Below, piece by piece: positions 33,463 through 42,355 of a DNA stretch of 44,219 nt. A program made the position numbers and the translations under genes. The notes under the pieces are model-generated. The model was not told where the DNA came from and made no database searches. It worked only from the letters and a program-made list of their open reading frames with translations. How positions within the stretch are numbered: position 1 is the stretch's first letter; every line of letters begins with the position of its first letter. Source of the stretch: Gammaproteobacteria bacterium (GTDB taxonomy: Bacteria > Pseudomonadota > Gammaproteobacteria > Pseudomonadales > Azotimanducaceae); the NCBI GenBank assembly GCA_028821125.1, contig JAPPHD010000024.1:1-44219 (forward strand), given 5' to 3'.

Positions 33463-36054
33463 ATGAAATTCATCGCAACATCGAAGTTGTTCCGGGCCGG
33501 CGTGGTCCGTGCCGCAGTCGCGCTGCTGACGCTGTGCTCGGCAAACATTGCCCTTGCCGAAGACGCGGATGAAGCGCAGGTTGCGTCGGCATCCGGCGGC
33601 GAAATCGAGGAAGTCGTCGTGGTCGGCTCGCGGCGCCGGGACCGTTCCGCGGCCGACTCGCCCGTTCCGGTCGACGTGATCGGGGGCGATGAATTCTCCG
33701 CCCAGGGCGATTCGAACATGGATTCCCTGATCGCGAGCCTGGTGCCTTCCTACAACGTCAGCCAGGAACCGATCAGCGATGCGGCAACCTTCATTCGCCC
33801 GGCAACGCTAAGGGGCCTGGCGCCGGACGCCACGCTCGTGCTGGTCAACGGCAAGCGCCGCCACCGGGCCGCCGTCATCGCCTTGCTCGGAGCGGGCATT
33901 TCGGGCGGTTCGCAAGGTCCGGACGTATCCGTCATCCCCGCCATTGCGCTGGACCGGCTCGAAGTGCTGCGCGACGGCGCCTCCGCCCAGTACGGCTCCG
34001 ACGCCATCGCCGGCATCATGAATTTCGTGCTCAAGGAAGACAATTCCGGCATGGCCGTCGACGCCAAGTGGGGCAGCCACTACGAAGGCGACGGCGATGC
34101 GCTCACCCTGTCCACCAACGTCGGCCTGCCCCTGACGGAGTACGGCTTCGCCAACTTCAGTTTCGAATGGAAGGAATCCGACCCCACCAGCCGCAGCCGG
34201 CAGCGGGGCGATGCCCAGGGCCTGATCGACGCGGGCAACACTAACGTGCGCCAGCCCGCGGCGCAGATCTGGGGCGCGCCGGAATACTCCGATGACTTCA
34301 AGCTGTTCGGCAATTTCGGCATCGACCTCGGCAACGGCATGGAAGCCTATGCGTTCGGCAACTGGGCGGAACGCCAGGTGGAAGGCGGCTTCTATTTCCG
34401 TAATCCGCATACTCGCGGCGGCGTGTTCCGCGGGCCGATGGTGGACGGCGAGCCCACGGTCAAGGTCGCCAATCTTTCCGGCGACCTCTCCTACCAGTGC
34501 CCGACCATACCCATCCGCAACAACGTACCGGATGCCGCGGGCATGGCCGCCGTAGGGGCCGACCCGAACTGCTACACCCTCTACGAGAAGTTTCCGGGCG
34601 GTTTCACGCCCCAGTTCGGCGCCTTCATCGACGACTACTCGATGGCCGGGGGCGTCCGCGGGCAGCTCGGCGACTGGTACTTCGACCTCAGCGCGGTGGC
34701 TGGCCGCAGCAACGCCGAGTTCTACATCTACAACACGATCAATCCCCAGTTGCTGGGCCAGCGCAACGACATCGATGTCCACTACGAGGCGGGCGCCTAC
34801 ACGGAGACCGACCGGGTCGTGAACATCGACGTATCGAGGCCGATTGACTTCGCCAACTTCTACGGGCCGGTGAACGTGGCGGCCGGCTTCGAGTACCGGG
34901 ACGAGACCTTCAAGATCACCAACGGCGAACCCAACTCCTTCTACATCGACACCGAATACGGCCTGGCGGCGCAGGGCTTCGGCATCGGCTCCAACGGCTT
35001 CCCGGGTTTCCAGCCGGGCGATGCGGGCAGCCACAAGTCGAGCGCCATCGCCGCCTATCTCGACCTGGAGTCGAACGTGACGGAACGGCTGCTGGTGGGC
35101 GCGGCACTGCGCTACGAAGACTACAAGGAATTCGGCGACACGCTGGACGGCAAGATCGCGCTGCGCGTTCAGGTTACCGACGCCATGGCCCTGCGCGGCG
35201 CGGTCAGCACGGGTTTCCGCGTGCCCACGGCCGGTCAGGCCAACCTGCGTAACGTCACCACCGAGTTCAACATGGGGTTCCTGGCCGACATCGCCACCCT
35301 GCCGCCGACCAACCCCGTCGCCCAGCAGAAGGGCGCCCAGGCCCTGACCCCGGAAGAGTCGACGAACATCACCCTCGGCGCCGTGTTCGAGGCCGGCCCC
35401 GCCGATGTCACCATCGACTACTACAACATCAAGATCGAGGACCGCATCGCCTTCACCAGCCGCTTCAACCTGAACGAAAGCGATATCCAGTCGCTGCTTG
35501 CGGCCGGCGTCAGCGACGCCACGAGCTTCACATCGGTGCGTTACTTCTCGAACCAGCAGGATGTCAAGGTGCAGGGTGTCGACCTGGTGGTCACCCTGCC
35601 GTTCGACCTTGGCGGCGGCACCTCGACCCTGACGGCGGTCGCCAACTGGTCGGATATCGAACTCAGCAGGTTCAACCCGGATTTCACCAGCGACAACCGC
35701 CGGCTGCAGATCGAGAGGGGCCGCCCGGACACGCGCTTCGTGGTGACCTGGACGCACCTGCAGGGGCCCTGGCGTTTCATGGCCCGGGGGCGCTACTACG
35801 GCGACTACTACGATGCTCCGACCAACGACGCCTCGGTGTCCTACTACCCGGATCCGGACTTCCTGATGGACTTCGAGATCTCCTACGATATCGGCGATCA
35901 GGTGACGCTGCTGGCGGGCGCGCAGAACGCGTTCGATGCCTATCCGCAGGAGAATCCGGCGGGTGAGGTGGCCGGGCTGATCTACCCGGAAAGCTCTCCC
36001 TTCAGCTTCAACGGCGGGTTCTACTACCTGCGGGCGCGCTGGGAGAGGCAGTAA
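33463..36054 (+). CDS. TonB-dependent outer-membrane receptor
   Basis: A 863-residue beta-barrel transporter with N-terminal plug. It has a signal peptide (CSANIALA), a TonB box-like EEVVVVGSR, the plug sequence TLRGLAPDATLVLVNGKRRH, LDRLEVLRDGASAQYGSDAIAG, and many amphipathic beta-strands to a C-terminal aromatic-rich end (YYLRARWERQ). Two Cys residues in an extracellular loop (YQCP... DPNCY) may form a disulfide. AAGGGGACAAGC precedes the ATG. The ligand class is not evident; the neighbours suggest an organic-amine-type molecule rather than a classical siderophore, but this is speculation. A strong stem-loop follows the gene. Confidence 0.92.
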   Translation: MKFIATSKLFRAGVVRAAVALLTLCSANIALAEDADEAQVASASGGEIEEVVVVGSRRRDRSAADSPVPVDVIGGDEFSAQGDSNMDSLIASLVPSYNVSQEPISDAATFIRPATLRGLAPDATLVLVNGKRRHRAAVIALLGAGISGGSQGPDVSVIPAIALDRLEVLRDGASAQYGSDAIAGIMNFVLKEDNSGMAVDAKWGSHYEGDGDALTLSTNVGLPLTEYGFANFSFEWKESDPTSRSRQRGDAQGLIDAGNTNVRQPAAQIWGAPEYSDDFKLFGNFGIDLGNGMEAYAFGNWAERQVEGGFYFRNPHTRGGVFRGPMVDGEPTVKVANLSGDLSYQCPTIPIRNNVPDAAGMAAVGADPNCYTLYEKFPGGFTPQFGAFIDDYSMAGGVRGQLGDWYFDLSAVAGRSNAEFYIYNTINPQLLGQRNDIDVHYEAGAYTETDRVVNIDVSRPIDFANFYGPVNVAAGFEYRDETFKITNGEPNSFYIDTEYGLAAQGFGIGSNGFPGFQPGDAGSHKSSAIAAYLDLESNVTERLLVGAALRYEDYKEFGDTLDGKIALRVQVTDAMALRGAVSTGFRVPTAGQANLRNVTTEFNMGFLADIATLPPTNPVAQQKGAQALTPEESTNITLGAVFEAGPADVTIDYYNIKIEDRIAFTSRFNLNESDIQSLLAAGVSDATSFTSVRYFSNQQDVKVQGVDLVVTLPFDLGGGTSTLTAVANWSDIELSRFNPDFTSDNRRLQIERGRPDTRFVVTWTHLQGPWRFMARGRYYGDYYDAPTNDASVSYYPDPDFLMDFEISYDIGDQVTLLAGAQNAFDAYPQENPAGEVAGLIYPESSPFSFNGGFYYLRARWERQ

Positions 36055-36067
36055 CCGATTGGTTCAG

Positions 36068-36097
36068 GGCGGGGATTGTCGCCCGACAATCCCCGCC
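36068..36097 (+). terminator. Intrinsic-type stem-loop after the TonB receptor
   Basis: GGCGGGGATTGTCG (36068-36081) is perfectly complementary to CGACAATCCCCGCC (36084-36097) with a two-base loop, thirteen bases after the receptor stop. It is followed by GCCGGTTCTTTCC, a partial T-rich tail. It likely terminates the receptor transcript, so the next gene needs its own promoter in the remaining spacer (36098-36261). Confidence 0.75.
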
Positions 36098-36261
36098 GCC
36101 GGTTCTTTCCATGCGCGAAGCGGATGCAGTGGCGTCTCAGCGCACAGAGCTGACGTGCCTGCCGATTCTTTTCCTGTAATCTTGCAGACTGCGGAAGGCG
36201 TCGCGCGCTGCTGGCAAGCGAACGTCTGCGCGAATAACAAGGTTGTGCGCAGGCAGCCCAA

Positions 36262-38337
36262 TTGAGCCGGAACCCCCGCTACGACATTCTCTTCGAGCCC
36301 GTCAGGATCGGCCCGGTCACGGCGCCCAACCGGTTTTACTGCACGCCGCACGCGCTCGGCACCGGCAACGCGATGCCCCACACCCGGGCGGCCATGCGCT
36401 CCATTCGGGCAGAAGGCGGTTGGGGAGTGGTGAATACGGGCTATTGCTCGATTCATCCGAGTTCCGACGACGCACCGCTTCCCTTTGCCCGCCTCTGGGA
36501 TGACGAGGACATCCCCGTGCATGCCCTGATGGTCGACGCAGCCCATCGCCACGGCGCCCTGGCCGGCGTCGAACTCTGGCACGGCGGCGGTGGCGCCGGT
36601 AACCGCATGACACGCATGCCGATGATGTCGGCTTCCGGCATCGTGGGCGAATCGACCTATCCCGGCTGGATGAACCTGGCCGGGTCGCGGGCCATGGACA
36701 AGCGGGACATTCGCGAGTTCCGCCGCTGGCACGTCGATGCGGCCAAACGCGCAAGGTCGGCGGGCTTCGACATCGTCTACGTTTATACGGGCATGAGTTT
36801 CGGACCGTACCAGTTCCTGCTGCCGTGGATGAACAGGCGCACGGACGAGTATGGCGGCAGCCTGGAGAACCGCGCCAGGCTGACCCGGGAGATCCTGGAA
36901 GACCTCAAGGAGGCCGTCGGCGACCGATGTGCCGTCGCCCTGCGCTTCAGTACCGACGAACTGCTCGGGGTGCCCGGCGAACACATGGAATCGGAGGCGC
37001 ACGAGGTCGTCTCGATGCTCTCCGACCTGCCCGACCTCTGGGACCTGAAGTCGTCGAGCTGGGTGGTGGAAACCGCGTCGGCGCGATTCGCCGAGCAGGG
37101 CGCACAGGAGCCTTTTGTCGGCTTCGCGAAAGCGCTGACCTCGAAACCGGTGGTCGGCGTCGGCCGGTTCACCTCCCCGGACGCCATGGTGAGCCAGATC
37201 AGGCGCGGCATACTCGATCTCATCGGCGCCGCGCGGCCGTCCATCGCCGACCCGTTTCTGCCGACGAAGATCAACGAGGGGCGTGAGGACGAGATACGCG
37301 AGTGCATCGGCTGCAATATCTGTGTGTCGTCCTATCACGATGGGGTGCCGGTCCGCTGCACCCAGAATCCCACCATGGGCGAGGAATGGCGGCGGGGCTG
37401 GCATCCGGAACGGGTTCCGCCCGGTGACGGGGAAACCAGTGTTCTCGTGGTGGGCGCCGGGCCGGCCGGGCTGGAATGCGCGAGCATCCTCGGCAAGCGC
37501 GGATTCGAGGTCACGCTTGCGGAGGCGGGCAAGGACCTCGGCGGTCGTGTGACGATCGAGTCGAAGCTGCCGGGTCTGGCCACCTGGGCTCGCGTGCGCG
37601 ACTACAGAACTTACCTGATCGAGTCGATGGCCAATGTCGCGGTCTATCGCGACAGCCCGCTGACGGCCCGGGACGTCTTCGAATTCGGCAGCGACCACGT
37701 TGTTGTCGCAACGGGCGCTGAGTGGACTACCGACACTCTCGGCAGCAACGGATATCCCTGCGCGGGATTCGCAAGCGACGCGGTCTTCACGCCGGACGAT
37801 GTGCTCGCCGGGGCGAACCTGGAAGGCCCGGTCGTCATCTACGACTTCGACCACTATTACATGGGCGGCTGCCTGGCCGAGCTACTGCGGGGGCGCGGTC
37901 ACGAGGTGACGCTGGTAACCAACGCGAACGCCGTGTCCGCCTGGACGTTCATGAACAACGAAATGGCGGAGGTCCGCTCGCGAATGATCGAACTGGGAAT
38001 ACGCACCGAATTCGAGAATACCGTTACCGGGTTTGCGGACGGCGCTGTCGAACTGACGGGCGTTTTCCGCGATCGGACGGTCAGGTCGATCGATTGCGGC
38101 GCCCTGGTCATCGTTGGGGTCCGGCAGCCGAACGATCGCCTGTACCGGGAACTGGTTGCCGACGAAGACGGCTCGGCTCGAGCGGGCATCTCCAGCGTGC
38201 GAAGCATCGGCGACTGCCGGGCGCCGGGCGCGATCGTCCATGCGGTGTATTCGGGGCATGAGTGTGCCCGGACGATCGAAGGCGGGGAAGAGGTCGAACC
38301 GATTGCCTGGGAGCGCCCGAAGCTGTTCGACCGTTGA
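36262..38337 (+). CDS. Trimethylamine dehydrogenase-family FMN/4Fe-4S/NADH-type oxidoreductase
   Basis: A 691-residue multidomain flavoprotein: an old-yellow-enzyme-like FMN TIM barrel (1-345), a 4Fe-4S cluster motif (Cys348, 351, 354, 366; CIGCNICVSS), and a dinucleotide fold starting VLVVGAGPAGLE. The sequence is close to bacterial TMADH/DMADH, including YDILFEPVRIGP at the start, Tyr61 (TMADH Tyr60), RPSIADPFLP, and GEEWRRGWHPE. By my alignment from memory, Ala31 replaces Cys30 of TMADH, which binds FMN covalently; Met178 replaces His172, Glu270 replaces Asp267, and Tyr358 replaces Trp355. So substrate specificity is probably altered. TTG at 36262 is used: it gives the family-like N terminus. 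Substrate: perhaps another methylated amine. Confidence 0.88.
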   Translation: MSRNPRYDILFEPVRIGPVTAPNRFYCTPHALGTGNAMPHTRAAMRSIRAEGGWGVVNTGYCSIHPSSDDAPLPFARLWDDEDIPVHALMVDAAHRHGALAGVELWHGGGGAGNRMTRMPMMSASGIVGESTYPGWMNLAGSRAMDKRDIREFRRWHVDAAKRARSAGFDIVYVYTGMSFGPYQFLLPWMNRRTDEYGGSLENRARLTREILEDLKEAVGDRCAVALRFSTDELLGVPGEHMESEAHEVVSMLSDLPDLWDLKSSSWVVETASARFAEQGAQEPFVGFAKALTSKPVVGVGRFTSPDAMVSQIRRGILDLIGAARPSIADPFLPTKINEGREDEIRECIGCNICVSSYHDGVPVRCTQNPTMGEEWRRGWHPERVPPGDGETSVLVVGAGPAGLECASILGKRGFEVTLAEAGKDLGGRVTIESKLPGLATWARVRDYRTYLIESMANVAVYRDSPLTARDVFEFGSDHVVVATGAEWTTDTLGSNGYPCAGFASDAVFTPDDVLAGANLEGPVVIYDFDHYYMGGCLAELLRGRGHEVTLVTNANAVSAWTFMNNEMAEVRSRMIELGIRTEFENTVTGFADGAVELTGVFRDRTVRSIDCGALVIVGVRQPNDRLYRELVADEDGSARAGISSVRSIGDCRAPGAIVHAVYSGHECARTIEGGEEVEPIAWERPKLFDR

Positions 38338-38508
38338 AGCGGCGAGCGCCGGCCAGGCCACCACCAGGTTCGATTCTGCGAAAGCCGAGTGGGAATTCGC
38401 CGGCTCCCCGTCGAGCCGCCGACGCCGCCGGGCTGCCGGCTGTCACGAATGGAGGGTGTCTGCGCATGCGGCGGCGTCCCGGTCACCCGTCGTTCGCCCA
38501 TGGACCCT

Positions 38509-39801
38509 TCAGTCGGGTTTTCCGTAGTCTTCCGTGTTGTAGCACTCGAAGATCAGGTGAATCCGGTCTGTCGCGCCGTCGTTCCTGACGGCGTGGACGC
38601 GTTTGTTGTTCACCTCGTAGATCTCCCCGGCCGGCAGGTGCATTGCCTGGCGGCCGACGTGAAAGACGGCCTTTTCGTTCGTGATCAGCGGTACGTGAAT
38701 CTTGTGGACGTAGTGGCTGGCCTCGCCGTCGTAGTGGCCGGAAATGTCGCCGCCTGCGGGCACCTTCGCGAGCATGACGCGTGGAAAGCGGTAATCGCTG
38801 TAACCGAGTTTTTCCGCTGCCTGGTTCATGACCGGCAGCAGCGCGTTCTTCCACTCGTTCCAGAGCACGGGATGGTCGCTGTAGTCGAACACCCTTTCCG
38901 TGTCGGTGATGAAACGGAACATGATGTGGCGCGTTTCGTTGAGCTGCGCGATCTTGTTGGGCTTGGCTTCGTTTTGCGATTCCCACAGCGACTCGGGGAT
39001 CTCCCTCACCCGCCGAACCAGGGCGGTGATGTCGGCCGGCCCCAGGTGTCTGAAATAGTCGGTTTTCGGGTACTTGTGCGCTTCCGAGAATTCGTAGCCG
39101 AACCGGTCGATGATCGCGCGCTCTTTCTCGGCCACCAACTGTTCCAGTTCCGGGCCGTAGGCGCCCACGAAATGCTTCGGACGCGGGCTCGGATTGAGTG
39201 GGGGGGCAGCGTTGAGGTAGGCGGCAATGCGGTTCGTGATCGGCGTGCCGGTCTCTTCGAAAAGGCGATGCGTCTCGTGCCGCAGGTTCTCGAATCTTCC
39301 GATATGGATGGGATGGCCGCGATCGGAGCGGAACATGAGCTGGAACAACCAGCCGTAATAGCCGATGCCCTCGGGATAGTTGGCGAAATGATCCGAGCGG
39401 AGCCCCGGCAGGTGATTGCGGGCGGGCCGGCGGGCATTGATGGACCTCGGCGCGATCCTGGCCAGGTGCTTGAGGAGCCTCCGGCTCGCGGCGCTGCCGT
39501 CGCCGAGATTCAGAAACCGGGTAACCGTCGGCTCGAAATCCAGGGTGCCGCGGTCTGAGAGAACACCGAAGACAAACTGACCCTTGCGGCGGTAGTCGCT
39601 GAACATGGAGACGTACCAGTCCCAGGGGTTGCGCACGAATCCGATCACGGGGAGGTGTGAGCAGGCCTCGGGCAGGTCTTCCAGGTGGCCGTGATACTGG
39701 AGCATTCGCGCACCGGGAACCTGGTTCATGATGAGTTTGTTGAGGAAGGTCCCGCCGGTGCGCGAAACGTGGATATAGATGAAACGGTCAGTGACGATCA
39801 T
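38509..39801 (-). CDS. Fusion: sulfotransferase domain plus aspartyl/asparaginyl beta-hydroxylase-like domain
   Basis: A 430-residue single open frame. Residues 1-240 are a sulfotransferase: FIYIHVSRTGGTFLNKLI (PAPS 5'-phosphosulfate loop) and VIGFVRNPWDWYVSMFSD (3'-phosphate site, RNP...S). Residues ~290-420 are a cupin-fold dioxygenase-like domain of the AspH type: GHYDGEASHY with His356/Asp358, VHKIHVPLIT, VNNKRVHAVRN with His403, and DRIHLIFE with Arg413 for 2-oxoglutarate. Such a fusion is not a standard architecture that I know. The gene follows the DMGDH-like gene on the minus strand after 86 bp. Its role may be to hydroxylate and sulfate one product, or to modify a cell-surface component; neither is shown. 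Confidence 0.82.
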   Translation of the reverse strand: MIVTDRFIYIHVSRTGGTFLNKLIMNQVPGARMLQYHGHLEDLPEACSHLPVIGFVRNPWDWYVSMFSDYRRKGQFVFGVLSDRGTLDFEPTVTRFLNLGDGSAASRRLLKHLARIAPRSINARRPARNHLPGLRSDHFANYPEGIGYYGWLFQLMFRSDRGHPIHIGRFENLRHETHRLFEETGTPITNRIAAYLNAAPPLNPSPRPKHFVGAYGPELEQLVAEKERAIIDRFGYEFSEAHKYPKTDYFRHLGPADITALVRRVREIPESLWESQNEAKPNKIAQLNETRHIMFRFITDTERVFDYSDHPVLWNEWKNALLPVMNQAAEKLGYSDYRFPRVMLAKVPAGGDISGHYDGEASHYVHKIHVPLITNEKAVFHVGRQAMHLPAGEIYEVNNKRVHAVRNDGATDRIHLIFECYNTEDYGKPD

Positions 39802-39887
39802 CGCTCACCGGTAGCGCGACCAAGCGCTGGTCATTGGTGGAGCCGATTCGCGTTTCAAGCAGGAACTCATGCGGCAACTCATTTCTG

Positions 39888-42308
39888 TCAAGCACGCATT
39901 TTCGAGGCGGTGGGGTCGTACGGGGGCCTGGGCAACAGCCGGGCCTGCCTCTTGCCGTCGACGAGATGCACGGAGAACTCGCTGGAGGCCGACTCGAGAT
40001 ACGGCGACTTGATGTAGCCCAGCGCCAGGCTCTTGCCGACCCGGTGACCGTAGGCGCCGGACGTCACGAATCCGGCGTAGTCCCCGTCGAGCCAGATCGG
40101 CTCATAACCCCAGGCATCGGCTTCGCCGGCATCGATTTCGAGCGCGACCAGCCGGTGCTCGGGCTCCCCGTCGCGGTCGGCAAGCGCCGCCTCGCGGCCG
40201 ACGAAATCCGCCTTGGCGTAGTCGATCCACCGGTCCATGCCGCACATTGCCGGCGTGTAGTCCGGCGTGAATTCCCGGGACCAGACCCCGAAGCTCTTTT
40301 CCATGCCCATCGACACGAGCGCGCGGTTGCCGAACGGACGGATGTCGAACTGCCGTCCGGCTTCGAGCACCAGGTCGTAGACCGCGCCCGCGAACGTTGT
40401 CGGAACGTAGATCTCGTAGCCGAGTTCACCGGTGAACGACACCCGCGCCACCTGAGCCTCGGCCAGCCCCACGTCCATGGTGCGCACCGACATGAACGGC
40501 ATCGCGGCGGTGTCGAAATCCCCGTCGGCGACCGGCTGCATGAGCTCCCGGGATGCGGGGCCGGCAATCGAGATTGCGGTCAGTTCGTCGGAGCGGTTCC
40601 TGAGTTGTACATTGCAATCGCCCAGATGCTGCTCGAACCACAGCATGTGGTATTCCTGCAGGTAACCTGAGCCGATGATCCGGAAACGGTCGTCTGCCAG
40701 GCGCATCAGCGTCAGGTCGCCTTTCATGTGGCCGGAGGGCGAGAGCATGGGGCTCATGCGCATCCGGCCCACGGCGGGCAGGCGGCCGGCCAGCAACCGG
40801 TTCAGAAAGCCTGCGCTGTCCGGGCCCGACACGTCGTACTTCGCAAACGAGGTGCCGTCGATGATGCCGACGCCGCCGGCGACCGCCCGGCATTCGTCGC
40901 CGACCGGGCCGTGGGAGTTCGAGCGCCGGAAACTCGGCTGCTCGACCGGCTCGGTGCCCTCGGGCGCGAACCAGAGCGGTACTTCGAGGCCGAAGGAAGA
41001 GCCGAATACCGCGTTCGCCGCCTCGAGCCGGCCGTGCAGGGCCGATGTCTTGAGCGGTCGCGCGGCGGGCCACTCGTCGTTGGGACACAGGAGATAGAAG
41101 CGGTTCTCGTAGAATTCCTTCGCCTTCTCGACGGCGTAGGCGCTGGTCGCATAGGCGCCGAAGCGGTTCACGTCCATCGCGAACACGTCGCCTTCGGGCT
41201 CGCCGTCGATCATCCATTGGGAAAGGGCCAGCGCCACGCCGCTGCCCTGGCTGAATCCGGCCATGACGCCGCAACAGGACCAGTAGTTCCGGACGCCTCG
41301 TACCGGCCCCACGAGCGGATTGCCGTCGGGCGCGAACGTAAAGGGCCCGTTGACGATGCGCCGGATTCCGGCTTCGGCGACGGAGGGGAATCGCTCGAAT
41401 CCCTTGGTGAGCGCGTCGGCGACGTCGTCGAGCCGGGCTTCGAGCAGGTCGGTTTCGCCGAAGTCCCAGGACGTCCCGTTGACGGACCAGGGCGTCGAGT
41501 TCTGCTCGTAGACGCCGAGCAGCACGCCGTTCTGCTCCTGGCGCAGGTACATCTCCCCGTCGAGATCGAGAACCAGGGGCAGCTCGCTGTCCCATCCGGC
41601 CAGTTCATCGAGTTGTTCGGTCAGCAGGTAGTGGTGCTCCATCGGGACGATGGGAACGTGCACGCCGGCCATCGCACCCACTTCCCGGGCCCAGAGCCCC
41701 GCCGCGTTGACGATGTGTTCGCAATGGATGTTCCCCTGGTCCGTGACGACCGTCCAGGCGCCGTCCGGCCTGTGCACCAGGTCTTCGACCATCGTGTTCA
41801 GGTAAACCTCGGCGCCCCCCTGGCGGGCGGCCCTGGCCAGCGCCTGCGTCGAACCGTAGGGGTCGATGTGGCCTTCGTTGCCGTCGAACAGCCCGCCGAT
41901 CACGCCGGCGGTGTCCATGATCGGGCAGAGTTTCTTGATTTCGCCGGGTGTCAGCAGATGGCTGTCGATGCCGAGCACCCGGTGTTTCGCGTGCTCGTAG
42001 TTGATGTTCTCCCAACGCTCTTCGGTTGCGGCAACCTGGATGCCGCCGGTGACGTGCATGCCGACATCCTGGCCGCTGATCTCTTCCACCTCCCGGTATA
42101 CCGATATGCCGTAAGCCTGCAGCCGCGCCACGTTGGGGTCGCTGTTCATGGCGTGAAAGCCGCCGGCGGCGTGCCAGGTGGAGCCGGCGGTCAACTGCCT
42201 GCGCTCCACAAGCACCACGTCGGACCAGCCGAGCTTCGTGAGGTGATAGAGCACGGCGGCCCCGACGATGCCGCCGCCGATGACGACGACCCGGGCATGA
42301 TCCTTCAC
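39888..42308 (-). CDS. Dimethylglycine/sarcosine dehydrogenase-like FAD enzyme with GcvT domain
   Basis: An 806-residue protein of the DMGDH/SARDH/PDPR type. The N-terminal FAD domain starts VVVIGGGIVGAAVLYHLT, and GSTWHAAGGFH carries the His that usually bonds FAD covalently. The second half has the GcvT-like folate domain: SGHMKGDLTLMRL, GPASRELMQPV, FTGELGYEIYVP, and FGNRALVSMGMEKSFGVW, then the C-terminal beta-barrel LDGDYAGFVTSGAYGHRVGKSLALGY. This enzyme would oxidatively demethylate a methylated amine or glycine derivative, passing the one-carbon unit to tetrahydrofolate. It is transcribed between the propeller-like gene (47 bp upstream) and the sulfotransferase-hydroxylase. Substrate not certain. 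Confidence 0.92.
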   Translation of the reverse strand: MKDHARVVVIGGGIVGAAVLYHLTKLGWSDVVLVERRQLTAGSTWHAAGGFHAMNSDPNVARLQAYGISVYREVEEISGQDVGMHVTGGIQVAATEERWENINYEHAKHRVLGIDSHLLTPGEIKKLCPIMDTAGVIGGLFDGNEGHIDPYGSTQALARAARQGGAEVYLNTMVEDLVHRPDGAWTVVTDQGNIHCEHIVNAAGLWAREVGAMAGVHVPIVPMEHHYLLTEQLDELAGWDSELPLVLDLDGEMYLRQEQNGVLLGVYEQNSTPWSVNGTSWDFGETDLLEARLDDVADALTKGFERFPSVAEAGIRRIVNGPFTFAPDGNPLVGPVRGVRNYWSCCGVMAGFSQGSGVALALSQWMIDGEPEGDVFAMDVNRFGAYATSAYAVEKAKEFYENRFYLLCPNDEWPAARPLKTSALHGRLEAANAVFGSSFGLEVPLWFAPEGTEPVEQPSFRRSNSHGPVGDECRAVAGGVGIIDGTSFAKYDVSGPDSAGFLNRLLAGRLPAVGRMRMSPMLSPSGHMKGDLTLMRLADDRFRIIGSGYLQEYHMLWFEQHLGDCNVQLRNRSDELTAISIAGPASRELMQPVADGDFDTAAMPFMSVRTMDVGLAEAQVARVSFTGELGYEIYVPTTFAGAVYDLVLEAGRQFDIRPFGNRALVSMGMEKSFGVWSREFTPDYTPAMCGMDRWIDYAKADFVGREAALADRDGEPEHRLVALEIDAGEADAWGYEPIWLDGDYAGFVTSGAYGHRVGKSLALGYIKSPYLESASSEFSVHLVDGKRQARLLPRPPYDPTASKMRA

Positions 42309-42355
42309 GACGGTTGACCCTCGTTCATGGGGCAGCAGCTTATATCAGGCTCATA

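Noticed and set aside
33808-35757. 649-codon minus frame within the TonB receptor
   Set aside because: Opposite-strand shadow; the plus frame has a signal peptide, plug and barrel motifs.
36064-37854. 596-codon minus frame across the TMADH-like gene
   Set aside because: Opposite-strand shadow of a gene with clear catalytic and cluster motifs; it also runs through the terminator stem-loop.
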